From: Anadara kagoshimensis | Lineage: Eukaryota > Mollusca > Bivalvia > Arcoida > Arcidae | NCBI GenBank assembly: GCA_021292105.1 | Contig: CM037870.1 | Span: 66,276,018 to 66,340,017, forward strand | Length of the DNA stretch: 64,000 bases | Direction: 5' to 3' | Part shown: positions 25,701 through 34,209 of the stretch, piece after piece | Numbering within the stretch: the stretch's first letter is position 1 | Layout of the letters: every line of letters begins with the position of its first letter | Made by a program: the position numbers and the translations under genes | The notes under the pieces: generated by a model | The model's input: the letters and a program-made list of their open reading frames with translations, nothing else | The model's database searches: none | Told to the model about the DNA's origin: nothing

Positions 25701-28700
25701 ACCATTGATTTACATTTTAAGGGTTCGTAACCGAGACGATCTCACTACATCGATGACTGTTGATCCACTGTACCTACAACACAGACATGGAGGTTAGTAT
25801 TTGTTATCATTACCTTAAAGCTACGAGTTATTATAGAAGAGTGTCATGTGCCAAATACAATATTACAAGTACAGTGCAGCCGTGTCGGGGATTTAACTAA
25901 TGGTAGTTGCTAGTCTTGTTCCGAATCCGACTCGGATAGTTCTTAGTGCGAGAAATTATCTCAGTTCACTTGCCATAGGTTGGTGGTTTTCTCTGATTTC
26001 CTCAAAAATTTTAAAACTGATCGCCTGCATATAAGTGAAAGATCTAGAATTTTGACTGGGACGTAAAACGTTATAGCTCAACTCTACTCCACTTCTAGGC
26101 AGAATCTTCCGTTTTGTCCTAGATATTTGTGACGTCCTATTGATTCACGCTCCTTTCATTCTAACTTAAATCATTTCATTCATGGTGGATGTAGCTAGCT
26201 AAGCATGGGGTGCGTACTCTTCCAGAGCACCCGGCCTCGCCTTTTGTTGGTGAAAATTTAACTTCAATTGCAAATTTCAATGTTTTTACATTGTGTTGAA
26301 GTTTGGACAGGGGTAGTCCTAGTTTGCTTCAGGGATTGTGATTTAAACATGGGCCGGTATTTTTGTTTTGGATTGAAGTATAGTAAATAATTGTACCAAG
26401 TTAATTATTGTATCATATCCGAATGTTTTGATTTTCAGACAAAGCCATAGACTTTAGGGTAAGATCTGTATAATGGTGACCTCGGCCTGTCCCTTCGTCG
26501 TTTTAGTTGTCAGTTTCGTCTATTAAATGAATTTTCCGTTCGTTAGTGTACCACGTGATTCCTCTAAACGTTTATACATGTATATCTGAAACAATCAAAT
26601 TCTATTGATATTGAATACGTTTACATCGCATGCTTCCGGAGTAACGCCATTTTACGGGAAAACGTTCAATTATACTTTTGTCATATACCATTTTTGAATT
26701 TAATCATAAAATACATTCAAAAAATGGTATATGACAATATTGTCATATACCATTTTTTTAATGTATTTTATGATTAAATTCAAAAAATGGTATATGACAC
26801 TTTGCACAAACATTAAGGTGGTACACAAGCGAACGTCATTGGTCATTTAGATGCCTGGTTTATTTAGTACTTATTTATTTTTTTGCTTGTTTCTTTCTTT
26901 CTTTCTTTATTTATTTATTTATTTATTTTTCATTCATTTTGGTTATTTATATGACGCTTGTTTACTAGCTTCAACTATGTACAAGTACAATAAAACCTGT
27001 ATATAAGGAGGAACAACGGGATGCAAGGAATATGAATTAAAAGATAGCTGCTCTTTATATAGAGGAAACTTGTTGTTAAAAAGGGAAAGTGTCATTTCTT
27101 CACTTGTCCTAACAGTGAGTGATAAGGGACAGGTACTACTTATATAGATACCATGTTTAGTTGAAATATAATCCAAAGAGTCCTTAAAACACATAATGAA
27201 CAAGTGGTATTTATAAAGAGGTTTTTGGCTGATATACAGTAAAACCTCATTATAATGCCCTTCGATAACTTTGACACCTCGCGTATTGCCACACTATTTT
27301 GAAGTCCCAAAAACCATTTTGTTCATGTTTTCCTTTATGAGCCTCCCTCAATTAATCGCAAAACCCCTTTATAACGCCGCCAAAATTTGACTGAACAAAT
27401 GGTGGCGATGAATCGAAGTTACACTGTATAAACTTAAACACCTCAAACAGCAGTCCATATTGCCATGTTTTGGTTGAAACATACTTAACCTCAGTAATTT
27501 TGAAAAAAAGAAGTTTTTATACAGAAGTTCTCAGAAAAAAGTTTTTTCAATTAAATATGAAGTAATTAAAAAGGGGCTTTAAAACGCTGGCTTTAGTAAA
27601 AAATGTGGTCTTTATAGAGTTCTTTTCGGGATAAAATATAAACCTAAGGGACCTCAAAACATTCGTCCCAATGGATAGATTCTTTTTGGTAGACGGACGG
27701 TGTCATTAACACAAACAACTAAATAGACATTTCCAATTAAGAGGGAGACGGACTTCAGAGACCGAGACCGAGACGGACTTCATTATTTTAGGGGCGATCT
27801 CAGAAGTTGATATGCTATCATATAACAATATATATATGTGAAAAAATTATGTTTATTCATAAACAGTTTATAGAACATGGGATTATCAGAATAGTCGCTA
27901 TCTACGGACAGCTAATGAAGCACAAATTTCTACGATTGACGAAATATACCAACGTGGATGACGCTACAGACTACTTATTGCCTGATATAGTTTCACCTCC
28001 CGTATTTTATGCTCAACTTTTACACGATATGTAGTAATTACGCGATTTAGTTTCCTGTATTTCCGAAGAACACTGAAAGGGGCAGCTCTTATCTGCTGTG
28101 TCTCAAATGGAGTAAGAACTGGAAATCTATTTGCAAAAGAATAATCATATCCTGCGGAAAGTCTAATTCCATATTTGGTACAATAAAGGGCAATAAATTA
28201 AAAATTTGGGCATCCTTAGCTTACAAAAAACCAACAGGCCTACCATAAGTTTATCACCAAAAAAATACCAGAACTTATGAAAATGTTTGGAGTCTCTGAC
28301 TCTGATTTGGACGAATGAATACATCACAGGCATATTGAAATAATTTGGTAATTTTAGATAATAAATAAAAACCAAACGAATAAAAATTAATGAACAAGTA
28401 TAATGACTTCGTTTTATTATTTCTGTATGGGCCACCGTGGCAAGTGGTCTTAAACGTTAGTTTTCGGATCACAGTGCTTCTTCTGAAGGTTGGGCCACAA
28501 CCATTTCACGTGAGAACGGTTGTCAGTGTACAAACCGTAGGTTTTCTCCTGTTTCCTTCACCACTTCTAAACTGATTTTGAGTGAGACTGTGTTCATAAA
28601 TCTGACATTGGATTGTCAGTATTCAATCAGTCAATACGTAAATGATATCAAATAGTTCAATAACTGAATGTCCATAATTTGCATTGGATTTCATTTCTAT

Positions 28701-31406
28701 TCTTGTGAGATCGCCCCTAAAATAATGAAGTCCGTCTCGGTCTCGGTCTCTGAAGTCCGTCTCCCTATTAATTGGAAATGTTTATTGGTTAGGTAATTGT
28801 TATAAAGAGGTTCTATTTTGATAAAGCATAAATAAAAACCACCATAAAACAATGATCTTGATAGACAAATTGTCTTTATAAACAGGTGTTCACTATAGCG
28901 GGTTTTATTGTAAAACTACATGTATGTGTGAGAAAGCTGCAGATTTTGTTGCGATGTTTCATTTTAATAGCTCATGGCAGAAATGGGTCTCATACATTTT
29001 GAATAATTTATGGACACCAATGATAAAAACATTTTTTTGCAATAATAATGTTAATTATGATAATAATAACATAAGGTTTTTTAAATCAGTAGCTCGATAA
29101 CTGTAGTTTATATTATTTTAAGTATATTTTGTTTCATTTTCCATTAGCAAGTTAGTACATTTAAATGCTATTTGGAGTACTGGGAGGTTTTATAAATTGC
29201 TGCAGTATATATATGTATCTCCGTTAAAGCTGTGATAAGCTTTGACCAATCTTCAAAATTGCTCCTTCAAATTCCTGAATTTCTTAAAAACTAACAAATT
29301 ATTTAGCTTCACATTTTCTAGATTTAAGTTAAAGAAAATCTGAGATAAGAAATAATTGTGAAAGTAGGGTCTGGACTTTTATTACTCGGTATACAGGATG
29401 ATTTACTTATGTGATTTGTGATGATAAATTAATGTTTGTGTTGTTGTATATTTTTCTGTGTTTTTGTTCTTGGTAGCACTGGGGTATTCCTCTCAGTAGA
29501 AGATTTAGGTCTCTAAAGTTGTGGTTTGTTATTCGTTCATATGGTGTAGAAGGTCTCCAAACTTATATTAGACAGGTACGATTTCTCTATTATTACTATA
29601 TGACATGTGAAAGCATGGTTTGCAAGCCGATCATGTTGCAAGTTAAAAATGGGACTGATAATTCAGATAATATGCAAACTAATAAAACTACCAAGCAGAA
29701 AATGTGGTATTGAGTGCATCTTTCCAATTCACTATGCACGAAGACAAAATGCGTAGATAAGTCACTTACATCAAGAAATACAGAGGAAAACACGGTCCTT
29801 CGGCAAGCGAACTGACAAACTTTCCACACCACGATCTGTAGCCAGCGGGGTTGGATCGTAGGCGGTGGAAGGAGATGCGCGCGTGCTTTTGACCACTCGA
29901 CCACCATTGCCACAATACAACATGATATGTGTATGCAAAGATGTGTGTGTAGTGAATCAACAAAACGAAATATGAAATTTTGATGGTATAATTCTCAATC
30001 ATTTTTCAAATATTTAATTAGTGGCTGTTTGGTTGGTTTATCGTAGTTTTACGTCAAATCATCAATTTTCAGTTAATCTAGACTAGACAATTTTGTTCTT
30101 TATTTCAAAGATTAATCTAAACACAATGCTCCGCTTTGTACTAGTGCGTTCTAAAGGCGACTGGCAAACAGTTAGGTATATGGTATCTAAAAGAAATCCT
30201 CTCTCACTTCTCATAGTCATGAGATGAGCCTAGCCTTCAATAACTCGTCAACCACCCTCATCCTAATTAATTAGTTACTAAACACACTTTTGTGTACATA
30301 TAACGCTTTTTTACATTTCAGCATATTCGCCTTGCAAAATTGTTTGAAACATATGTAAAGAATGATGCACGGTTTGAGGTCATGGGCAAAGTTACGATGG
30401 GCTTGGTTTGTTTTCGTATCAAGGTAGTTAGATTTGTCGAGTGGAGAGGGGAGGAGTGAAGTAGAGTTGAATTGTGTGCATGCGCATTGGAGTACGCAGG
30501 AACCAGTGGAATGAGAAGGATTAATGCAGTTGAATGGCTACAAAAAATTCTTCATTTATAACGGGGCGGTCAGTTCAGGAAAGATTAAGAAAAACAAAAT
30601 GTACGGAGAACATCACCCACATATCATTCTGCAAGCAAACTGACACTTTCTCAAACTTAGATTATACCAGAGTGGGATTGGATCCGAAAAGCTGTAAAAG
30701 ACGTTGTGATCCGTGAACTGGCTCTTCTGGATAATTTGCACACATACAACTTCTACTGCTCAGTGATAAATATTCCATTCCCTTGGCCTAAACCCCTTCT
30801 GATGAAAGGAATGGCGTAATGGTGTTTTACGGCCCATTTGAGAATCTTTCAAAAATGTCGAGGCAGTCAGTTTTGGGATGGCGGCCGTAACCAGAACGGC
30901 CAAAATCTGAAATCACCAACCTTTGTCAAACAAACTTACAAACTTCCTCACTCTAGAATCTGCCCGAGTGGCATTCGAACTTAGGCAATGAGAGGCGCTT
31001 AGATCCGTGACACAGGATTTAAACACTCAGCCTCCAAGGCCCTCCTGATGATGTACGGAATTTAAATTAATTTCATTAACATATAGATAGATAAATATAT
31101 AGGTGAGGACAGTATTATCATATTAACTGAATACCAAATATTTTGTTTCAGGGCCCGAATACATTAACACAGAAGCTGTTGCACATGATTAACGAGTCCG
31201 GGAAACTCCATATGGTACCGGCACTTATAAATGAGTACTATGTCATCAGATTTGCTATATGTACTCAGAATGCTGAAGAGGCAGATGTTGAGTATGCGTG
31301 GAGAGTTATCTCAGCCGAGGCATCCGAGCTGTGGTCAGCCCGGGCATCCATTGAAAGCAATATTGAAACAGAGAAACTAGCGATGGAGAATATCGACCAG
31401 GAGTAG
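15079..31406 (+). CDS. HDC: Histidine decarboxylase-like PLP enzyme, 14 coding exons, complete
   Basis: Group II pyridoxal-phosphate decarboxylase, expected to convert L-histidine to histamine in the cytosol. Exons: 15079-15279, 16977-17090, 20263-20314, 20822-20886, 21724-21858, 22697-22807, 23605-23637, 24064-24225, 24936-25003, 25722-25792, 26439-26458, 29477-29575, 30322-30423, 31152-31406. They total 1488 nt, 495 residues plus TAG, with GT-AG borders and frame kept throughout. Visible active-site residues are His191 (AHSC), Asp270 (HVDAAYAG), Lys302 (PNKW, PLP Schiff base) and Tyr331 (DPLYL), which correspond to human AADC His192, Asp271, Lys303 and Tyr332. HDC-type features are RRVTPDV near the N-terminus, [24 protein letters not shown] (Ser where AADC has Gly354) and [11 protein letters not shown]. 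The protein lacks the long C-terminal extension of vertebrate HDC. The start ATG has A at -3 and G at +4. It could still be an AADC or tyrosine decarboxylase paralogue; membership of the family is certain. Confidence 0.9.
15280..16489. other. HDC intron 1, upstream part
   Basis: AT-rich non-coding sequence; no repeat or exon recognised before the CpG-rich patch. Confidence 0.5.
16490..16860. other. CpG-rich patch inside HDC intron 1
   Basis: The sequence is clearly richer in CG dinucleotides than the surrounding intron (ccgcgagtcgatcg, aaagtcgcgtctatgacgta, attcgcgaagatc). It includes GCCGCCATTG, like a YY1 core, and a TGACGTA CRE-like site. It could be an alternative promoter or a repeat fragment; no exon is visible in it. 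Confidence 0.3.
16977..17090 (+). CDS. HDC: HDC exon 2 (residues 68-105)
   Basis: Acceptor ccccacag, donor tgg|gtaagt, phase 0 on both sides. It encodes [16 protein letters not shown] and IGCVGFSW, the substrate-pocket region of the family. Confidence 0.92.
17240..18702 (+). pseudogene. Penelope-like reverse transcriptase fragment, frameshifted, in HDC intron 2
   Basis: An open frame from about 17240 (ATG at 17367) to 18500 encodes an RT domain. WIPKLHK is at residues 70-76 after that [15 protein letters not shown] at 151-162, [10 protein letters not shown] at 239-248 and the catalytic YIDD at 284-287. The conserved C-terminal part ([20 protein letters not shown]) continues in another frame from about 18450, so the reading frame is broken near 18430-18455 next to a short duplicated stretch and a T run. 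The 5' end is truncated: the frame closes just upstream of 17240, and no GIY-YIG endonuclease is seen. The motif style fits Penelope-like elements. It lies in the same orientation as HDC. Confidence 0.75.
18690..18905 (+). mobile_element. 3' tail of the Penelope-like element
   Basis: Non-coding tail starting tctcatagttccatgttcct, directly after the RT fragment. It contains ggcgggtgtagctagctaaa and cttacccttccggagca. Solo copies of the same tail occur elsewhere in the window, showing that it is part of the mobile unit. Confidence 0.65.
18974..19058. repeat. (TA)n microsatellite in HDC intron 2
   Basis: About 85 bp of uninterrupted TA. Confidence 0.97.
19735..19772. repeat. (ACAT)n microsatellite
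   Basis: About nine uninterrupted acat units in HDC intron 2. Confidence 0.95.
19846..20040 (-). mobile_element. SINE family B in HDC intron 2
   Basis: Contains gaggtcagttctgggatggc, ccagagaaaaacgctcttcg and gaatggaattcgaacctaag (reverse of the box B region). Confidence 0.65.
20263..20314 (+). CDS. HDC: HDC exon 3 (residues 106-122)
   Basis: A 52-nt exon with acceptor ataaatcag and donor ctag|gtaagc (phase 1). It encodes [17 protein letters not shown], the strongly conserved SPACTELE motif. It lies about 1.4 kb downstream of the Penelope-like insertion in intron 2. Confidence 0.92.
20570..20735. mobile_element. Diverged pogo/Tigger-type MITE in HDC intron 3
   Basis: Shares tgtttttctttgtgagcctc and acaaatggtggcaatgaatc with the copy at 27235-27428. 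Confidence 0.45.
20822..20886 (+). CDS. HDC: HDC exon 4 (residues 123-144)
   Basis: Acceptor ttttag, donor cag|gtaagg. It completes the split Gly codon from exon 3 and encodes [12 protein letters not shown] and GGGVIQ, leading into the PLP phosphate-binding segment. Confidence 0.92.
20988..21160 (+). mobile_element. Diverged Penelope-like 3' tail in HDC intron 4
   Basis: Contains cacgtggaggttgta, ggtgcttaccattcctgag and tggaatagtgatttggacat, recognisable remnants of the tail at 18690. Confidence 0.45.
21724..21858 (+). CDS. HDC: HDC exon 5 (residues 145-189)
   Basis: Acceptor atttcag, donor cta|gtaagt, phase 0. It begins with [15 protein letters not shown], the PLP phosphate-binding Ser motif, and ends LVAYSSKL. 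The family usually has an Asp-Gln pair before AHSS where this protein has Lys-Leu. Confidence 0.92.
22004..22175 (-). mobile_element. SINE family B in HDC intron 5
   Basis: Contains ggtcagttctgggatatatg, gaatgggagtcgaacctaga and ggcgtgcgctttggaccatt. A second scrap (gaggcagtcagttcttgg) is at about 21923. Confidence 0.6.
22267..22332. mobile_element. MITE of the tgtcatatacc family in HDC intron 5
   Basis: Runs from tgtcatatactatttttgaa to aatgttatatgaca. Confidence 0.6.
22697..22807 (+). CDS. HDC: HDC exon 6 (residues 190-226)
   Basis: Acceptor caacag, donor gag|gtatga. It opens with AHSCVEKAG; this His (residue 191) stacks on the PLP ring in the family. VDDNYSLRG matches the HDC version of the segment. 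Confidence 0.92.
22856..23173 (-). mobile_element. SINE family A in HDC intron 6
   Basis: Reverse orientation: gtgttctttaacgtatcgcc, ttttcattcctaaataccga, then the head cacgacctccatcatacg and ctctctacagatttagctac. Confidence 0.75.
23605..23637 (+). CDS. HDC: HDC exon 7 (residues 227-237)
   Basis: A 33-nt exon with acceptor attttag and donor tat|gtaagt, encoding [11 protein letters not shown]. It matches the family segment between the regulatory loop and the ATLGTT motif. Confidence 0.9.
24064..24225 (+). CDS. HDC: HDC exon 8 (residues 238-291)
   Basis: Acceptor acacag, donor gag|gtaagt. It encodes [14 protein letters not shown] and HVDAAYAG. Asp270 pairs with the PLP pyridine nitrogen in this family. 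Confidence 0.93.
24226..24935. other. HDC intron 8
   Basis: Degenerate repeats around taggtctcgatagctt-like and tttaacatatac-like motifs (24300-24650), plus half of a tgtcat-family MITE at about 24777-24830. No exon. Confidence 0.4.
24936..25003 (+). CDS. HDC: HDC exon 9, carries the PLP lysine
   Basis: Acceptor ttacag, donor tg|gtaagt (phase 2, splitting Trp314). It encodes [16 protein letters not shown]. Lys302 is the expected Schiff-base lysine. The residue before it is Asn, where AADC has His and vertebrate HDC has Ser. Confidence 0.92.
25279..25581 (-). mobile_element. SINE family A in HDC intron 9
   Basis: Reverse orientation: gggttctttaacgtgtcacg, ccatgacacggggca, cagaccccgaccgg, and head gcgagcactctaccaactga. 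Confidence 0.8.
25722..25792 (+). CDS. HDC: HDC exon 10, mobile catalytic loop
   Basis: Acceptor ttttaag, donor ag|gttagt (phase 1). It encodes [20 protein letters not shown]. Tyr331 is the loop tyrosine that favours decarboxylation over oxidative deamination in the family. Confidence 0.9.
25880..26098 (+). mobile_element. SINE family B in HDC intron 10
   Basis: Contains ttcacttgccataggttggt, tttctctgatttcctc, aactgatcgcctgcatata and tttgactgggacgtaaaac. Confidence 0.55.
26115..26370 (+). mobile_element. Diverged Penelope-like 3' tail in HDC intron 10
   Basis: Shares ggatgtagctagctaagca, ccagagcacccggcctc and gggattgtgatttaaacatg with the tail at 18690, with many substitutions. It is an older copy. 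Confidence 0.5.
26439..26458 (+). CDS. HDC: HDC exon 11, 20-nt microexon
   Basis: It lies between acceptor gattttcag and donor gtaaga and adds six codons (KAIDFR) plus the end of a split Asp codon. Without it, the frame into exon 12 (HWGIPL) is lost. A 20-nt exon is also recalled for the human DDC gene at about this place. Confidence 0.88.
26679..26799. mobile_element. Two tgtcatatacc MITEs head to head: 121-bp near-perfect palindrome
   Basis: Copy 1 is 26679-26736 and copy 2 is 26741-26799, separated by atat. Each is itself palindromic (tgtcatataccattttt ... aaaatggtatatgaca), and copy 2 is almost exactly the reverse complement of copy 1. It lies in HDC intron 11. Confidence 0.85.
27235..27428. 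mobile_element. pogo/Tigger-type MITE with TA target site in HDC intron 11
   Basis: ta|cagtaaaacctcattataa at the left, cgaagttacactg|ta at the right. Confidence 0.6.
27727..28781. mobile_element. 1.05-kb element with 76-bp inverted repeats in HDC intron 11
   Basis: The left arm (27727-27802) contains gagacggacttcagagaccg and cattattttaggggcgatct. The right arm (28706-28781) is its near-perfect reverse complement. The interior has no protein I recognise. Confidence 0.8.
28432..28600 (+). mobile_element. Degraded SINE family B inside the 1.05-kb element
   Basis: Contains ggcaagtggtcttaaacgtt, cagtgcttcttctgaaggt and aggttttctcctgtttcctt, in family B order. Confidence 0.4.
29220..29395. mobile_element. 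Degraded copy of the ggccccggtttcaca MITE in HDC intron 11
   Basis: The right half is recognisable (aaagaaaatctgagataag, aataattgtgaaagtagggt). The left arm is mostly lost. Confidence 0.4.
29477..29575 (+). CDS. HDC: HDC exon 12, substrate-specificity segment
   Basis: Acceptor ttggtag, donor cag|gtacga. It encodes [20 protein letters not shown]. Ser351 sits where HDC has Ser354 and AADC has Gly354 (human numbering). Confidence 0.92.
29770..29928 (-). mobile_element. SINE family B in HDC intron 12
   Basis: Contains cggtccttcggcaagcgaac and, at the head, cttttgaccactcgaccacc (reverse of a Ser/Leu-type box A). Confidence 0.6.
30322..30423 (+). CDS. HDC: HDC exon 13 (residues 378-411)
   Basis: Acceptor catttcag, donor aag|gtagtt. 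It encodes [15 protein letters not shown] through MGLVCFRIK, part of the C-terminal domain of the fold. Confidence 0.92.
30545..30728 (-). mobile_element. SINE family B in HDC intron 13
   Basis: Contains ggggcggtcagttcaggaaa, ctgcaagcaaactgacactt and cagagtgggattggatccga. Confidence 0.55.
30818..31050 (-). mobile_element. Second SINE family B in HDC intron 13
   Basis: Contains ggtgttttacggcccatt, aggcagtcagttttgggatg and gagtggcattcgaacttagg. Confidence 0.6.
31152..31406 (+). CDS. HDC: HDC exon 14, C-terminus and stop
   Basis: Acceptor tgtttcag. It encodes [18 protein letters not shown], then [11 protein letters not shown] and a short charged tail ending before TAG at 31404. The GPN at the junction matches HDC. 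No vertebrate-like C-terminal extension follows. Confidence 0.92.
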   Translation, partial: GPNTLTQKLLHMINESGKLHMVPALINEYYVIRFAICTQNAEEADVEYAWRVISAEASELWSARASIESNIETEKLAMENIDQE

Positions 31407-31923
31407 CAGACGACGATGACGTATTTCCGGATATTGACAACAATATTTGACCAACAGAGGAATAATTTACATCGTGCACGCATGCGTAGAAATCTTTCTT
31501 ACGAATGGTGTCGGATCCTAAATGCTACAATCCAAAAGTTCTAAAAGCCCTTTGTGCTGAAACACGAAGAAACAAAAGCGATTCTTTAGATGAAAAATGA
31601 AACTGCATTCTACCCATCGTAATTGACTTCTGAATTATTATGGTTTGTTCCAGATAGCCATGCATGATTATACGTCTTGTATACATAAGATTACAATTTA
31701 CATAATCAAAATTCTAATGTTAAGGTCATTTTGCAAAAACCATATTTTGTCCCACATGGTTTTCACGAAAACATTGTCAACAGACGCTAAGTCTTAAACC
31801 CCATTACAATGTGGTTCGCTAGCGAAAATAGTACTCATTATATTAACGTTTGTGCAGAATAATTGGATTTTGATTCACATCGGTTGATATTTTTCCGTCA
31901 CTAAGAATCTGAAACAAAAATCA

Positions 31924-31929
31924 AATAAA
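31924..31929 (+). terminator. Candidate polyadenylation signal of the HDC gene
   Basis: An AATAAA lies about 520 nt after the HDC stop. Choosing it as the functional site is an inference; AATAAA is common in this AT-rich DNA. Confidence 0.4.
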
Positions 31930-33709
31930 GTAAATAACTTAAAAACCAGATTAATATCTAATTTTTTTTTAAATTTTAGGACCACCGATTATAAATAACC
32001 ACGATGGACATTAGATATAATGGCGAAATGGTAACAAATACTTTCGGTGGACTTTCTGTCCTACATCTTCCAAAGCAAATGACCCATACACGTACTTACA
32101 TACAAATATAAACCTTATCTTAATGAGGTATAGTGATACTTTGTATGATTTGATAGTAATGGACAGGTTGTTTAAAGCGCCGTTAGCTTTACAATAGAAG
32201 AAAAAAAATGCAAATACTGAGGAAACATTAACTTGACAAAAGCCAGCGAAGAAAATCAAACAATAACTGAGTCAATGATAAAACCACCAAACAATAGAAG
32301 AAACTTGGAACTCTGAATTTAGGACGGCCGCTGGAGGAAAGGTCCAAGTGTGTAGTTATAATACTATTGGAGAGCCTGTTATTTTACAATCTGGGAACAA
32401 TAGATACAATTACAAACATATACGCTTTATTTTAGCAATAAAATATCAATCCTTGCATATTAATGCAATCCATAAGAAGTTAAAGGAAATATATTTTGAT
32501 TTCATAAAGTTATTATTTTTAATCTAAGATTAAAGTAGTACGGTTATAGTGCCAAACCACAATTATGCCCCCACCCACCCAAAAGTAAAGTTTAGGAGTA
32601 TATAGGATGAAGATGTCGCCTGACGGTCCGTTTCAATACCATGTCCAATTATCTTTCATATCTATATATGGATTTTAATCAAACTTGAAACAAGTGTAAG
32701 CTGAGAATATGTGACGCATACCAAATGTAAGCACGTAGGTCAAAGGTCAAGATCACGAGGTAAAATCACAGCTATGACAACTCGGCAATGTTCGGGACCT
32801 GTCTGTCATGGGGCTAATATTAATAAAACTACTATGATACTATAGTGCATTATACAAACACTGCCCGTCCACAAACTTTTACTTACCATACGAAATTTAA
32901 GACTAAATATTTAAAGTCGGGCATTGTTTCGGTAACGAAATGACCAAAAGGGGACATACAACGTGTTGAGTAATGGTCAATGTTGTGTCATTTGGTAATT
33001 TAATTTTAAATTATGTGGATGTTAAACTTAGATGATCAATATTCAATGCTCATTGATGTATAGTTGGATAATTTATGAAATATGTAGTCACCATCACTCA
33101 GTTAACCGGTGATGATCGGCTTGCTGGGATGTTCAACGCTGTATATATAATTGGGTATTTAATTTTAAATTACGAAGTAAATTAAAGTTGACGATCAATG
33201 GTTAATGCTATTTTAATAACTCTAATTCTACATAGTTGTTTCAATTTATATCCAATGAATTTAATATATCAGGTACTAGATTTTACCCATTTATGGTCAA
33301 ATCATATCTATTTTCCAGTTTATTGGAAACCTACAATATGTCTTTCAAAAGTCCAGCACAAAGTTAACGAATAAGTGTCAAATCGATATCTCATCTTCAG
33401 GCCCATCGTTGGCTATATCTCAGGTTTTTGTCAAATGCTCGGATCTCTCGCCGGCATTTGTACCACCCTTACAGATACGCTATCCATATCTTTACCAATC
33501 GGCAGCCAAACGTCGACTCCTTTTTGTTAGCTCAGTGTTTAACTTATATTAAGACAGATCTGTATGTCATTAGAATATAATCTATAGCTTTGGCTCCTCG
33601 TTACTAGGTTGACCTTTGAGTTTTAGAGAAAATGGGTTAGCTTAGACACTATGTAAAACTTGGAAAAAACGAGTATGTTAAACGGACCATAGCGGCCGTC
33701 AAAACAAAG

Positions 33710-33712
<3 letters not shown>
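31930..33712. other. Intergenic DNA downstream of HDC
   Basis: AT-rich. No exon, tRNA or clear repeat seen, apart from weak two-copy similarity around aatttaattttaaattatg at about 32998 and 33160. Confidence 0.5.

Positions 33713-33753
<41 letters not shown>
33713..33753. repeat. (GA)n microsatellite
   Basis: About 20 uninterrupted ga units. Confidence 0.95.
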
Positions 33754-33757
<4 letters not shown>

Positions 33758-34049
33758 TAACTCAACAGAGTGTAGGGATATTATTTTTTGTTTATCAATA
33801 CATTTCAATGGATAAGTAATAATATTTACAATTCTTACTGGTTGTGTAAATCATATTCTGTTGGGAGTAATTTGAGGCCATGTCTGAAAAATGTCCGTTG
33901 GTTTATTGTGATGCAATGCCCGTGAATATTTGAAAAAACGGTCATAGTAAAAATAGCCAGTACAGGAACAAAAGTTAAACATAGCAGTGTCGTGCTGCTG
34001 TACGGCGTAGTTGGGAAAATGGTGTGGCAAGACAGAATATAACCGAACA

Positions 34050-34093
34050 CCCCCCCCCCCCCCCAAACCGGGAAAAGGTGGGGGGGGGGGGGG
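34050..34093. repeat. C15 ... G14 inverted homopolymers
   Basis: C run 34050-34064, spacer aaaccgggaaaaggt, G run 34080-34093. Run lengths may be assembly-limited. Confidence 0.85.
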
Positions 34094-34209
34094 TTTCGAT
34101 CTATGCATAGTTCGACGGATGTTTTTTGGAAAAAGAAACAATGTACCAAACCATGTATTGCGAAGTAAAATGGAAGAAAATAATAATTTCATAAATATAT
34201 GAAAAGGAC

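Noticed and set aside
28163..28435. 90-codon minus-strand ORF inside the 1.05-kb inverted-repeat element as a transposase
   Set aside because: No recognisable domain, and it overlaps SINE-like sequence.
31265..31483. Antisense ORF over HDC exon 14
   Set aside because: Shadow of the well-supported sense exon.
34011..34202. Proline- or glycine-rich ORFs around the C15/G14 runs
   Set aside because: They are translations of homopolymers.
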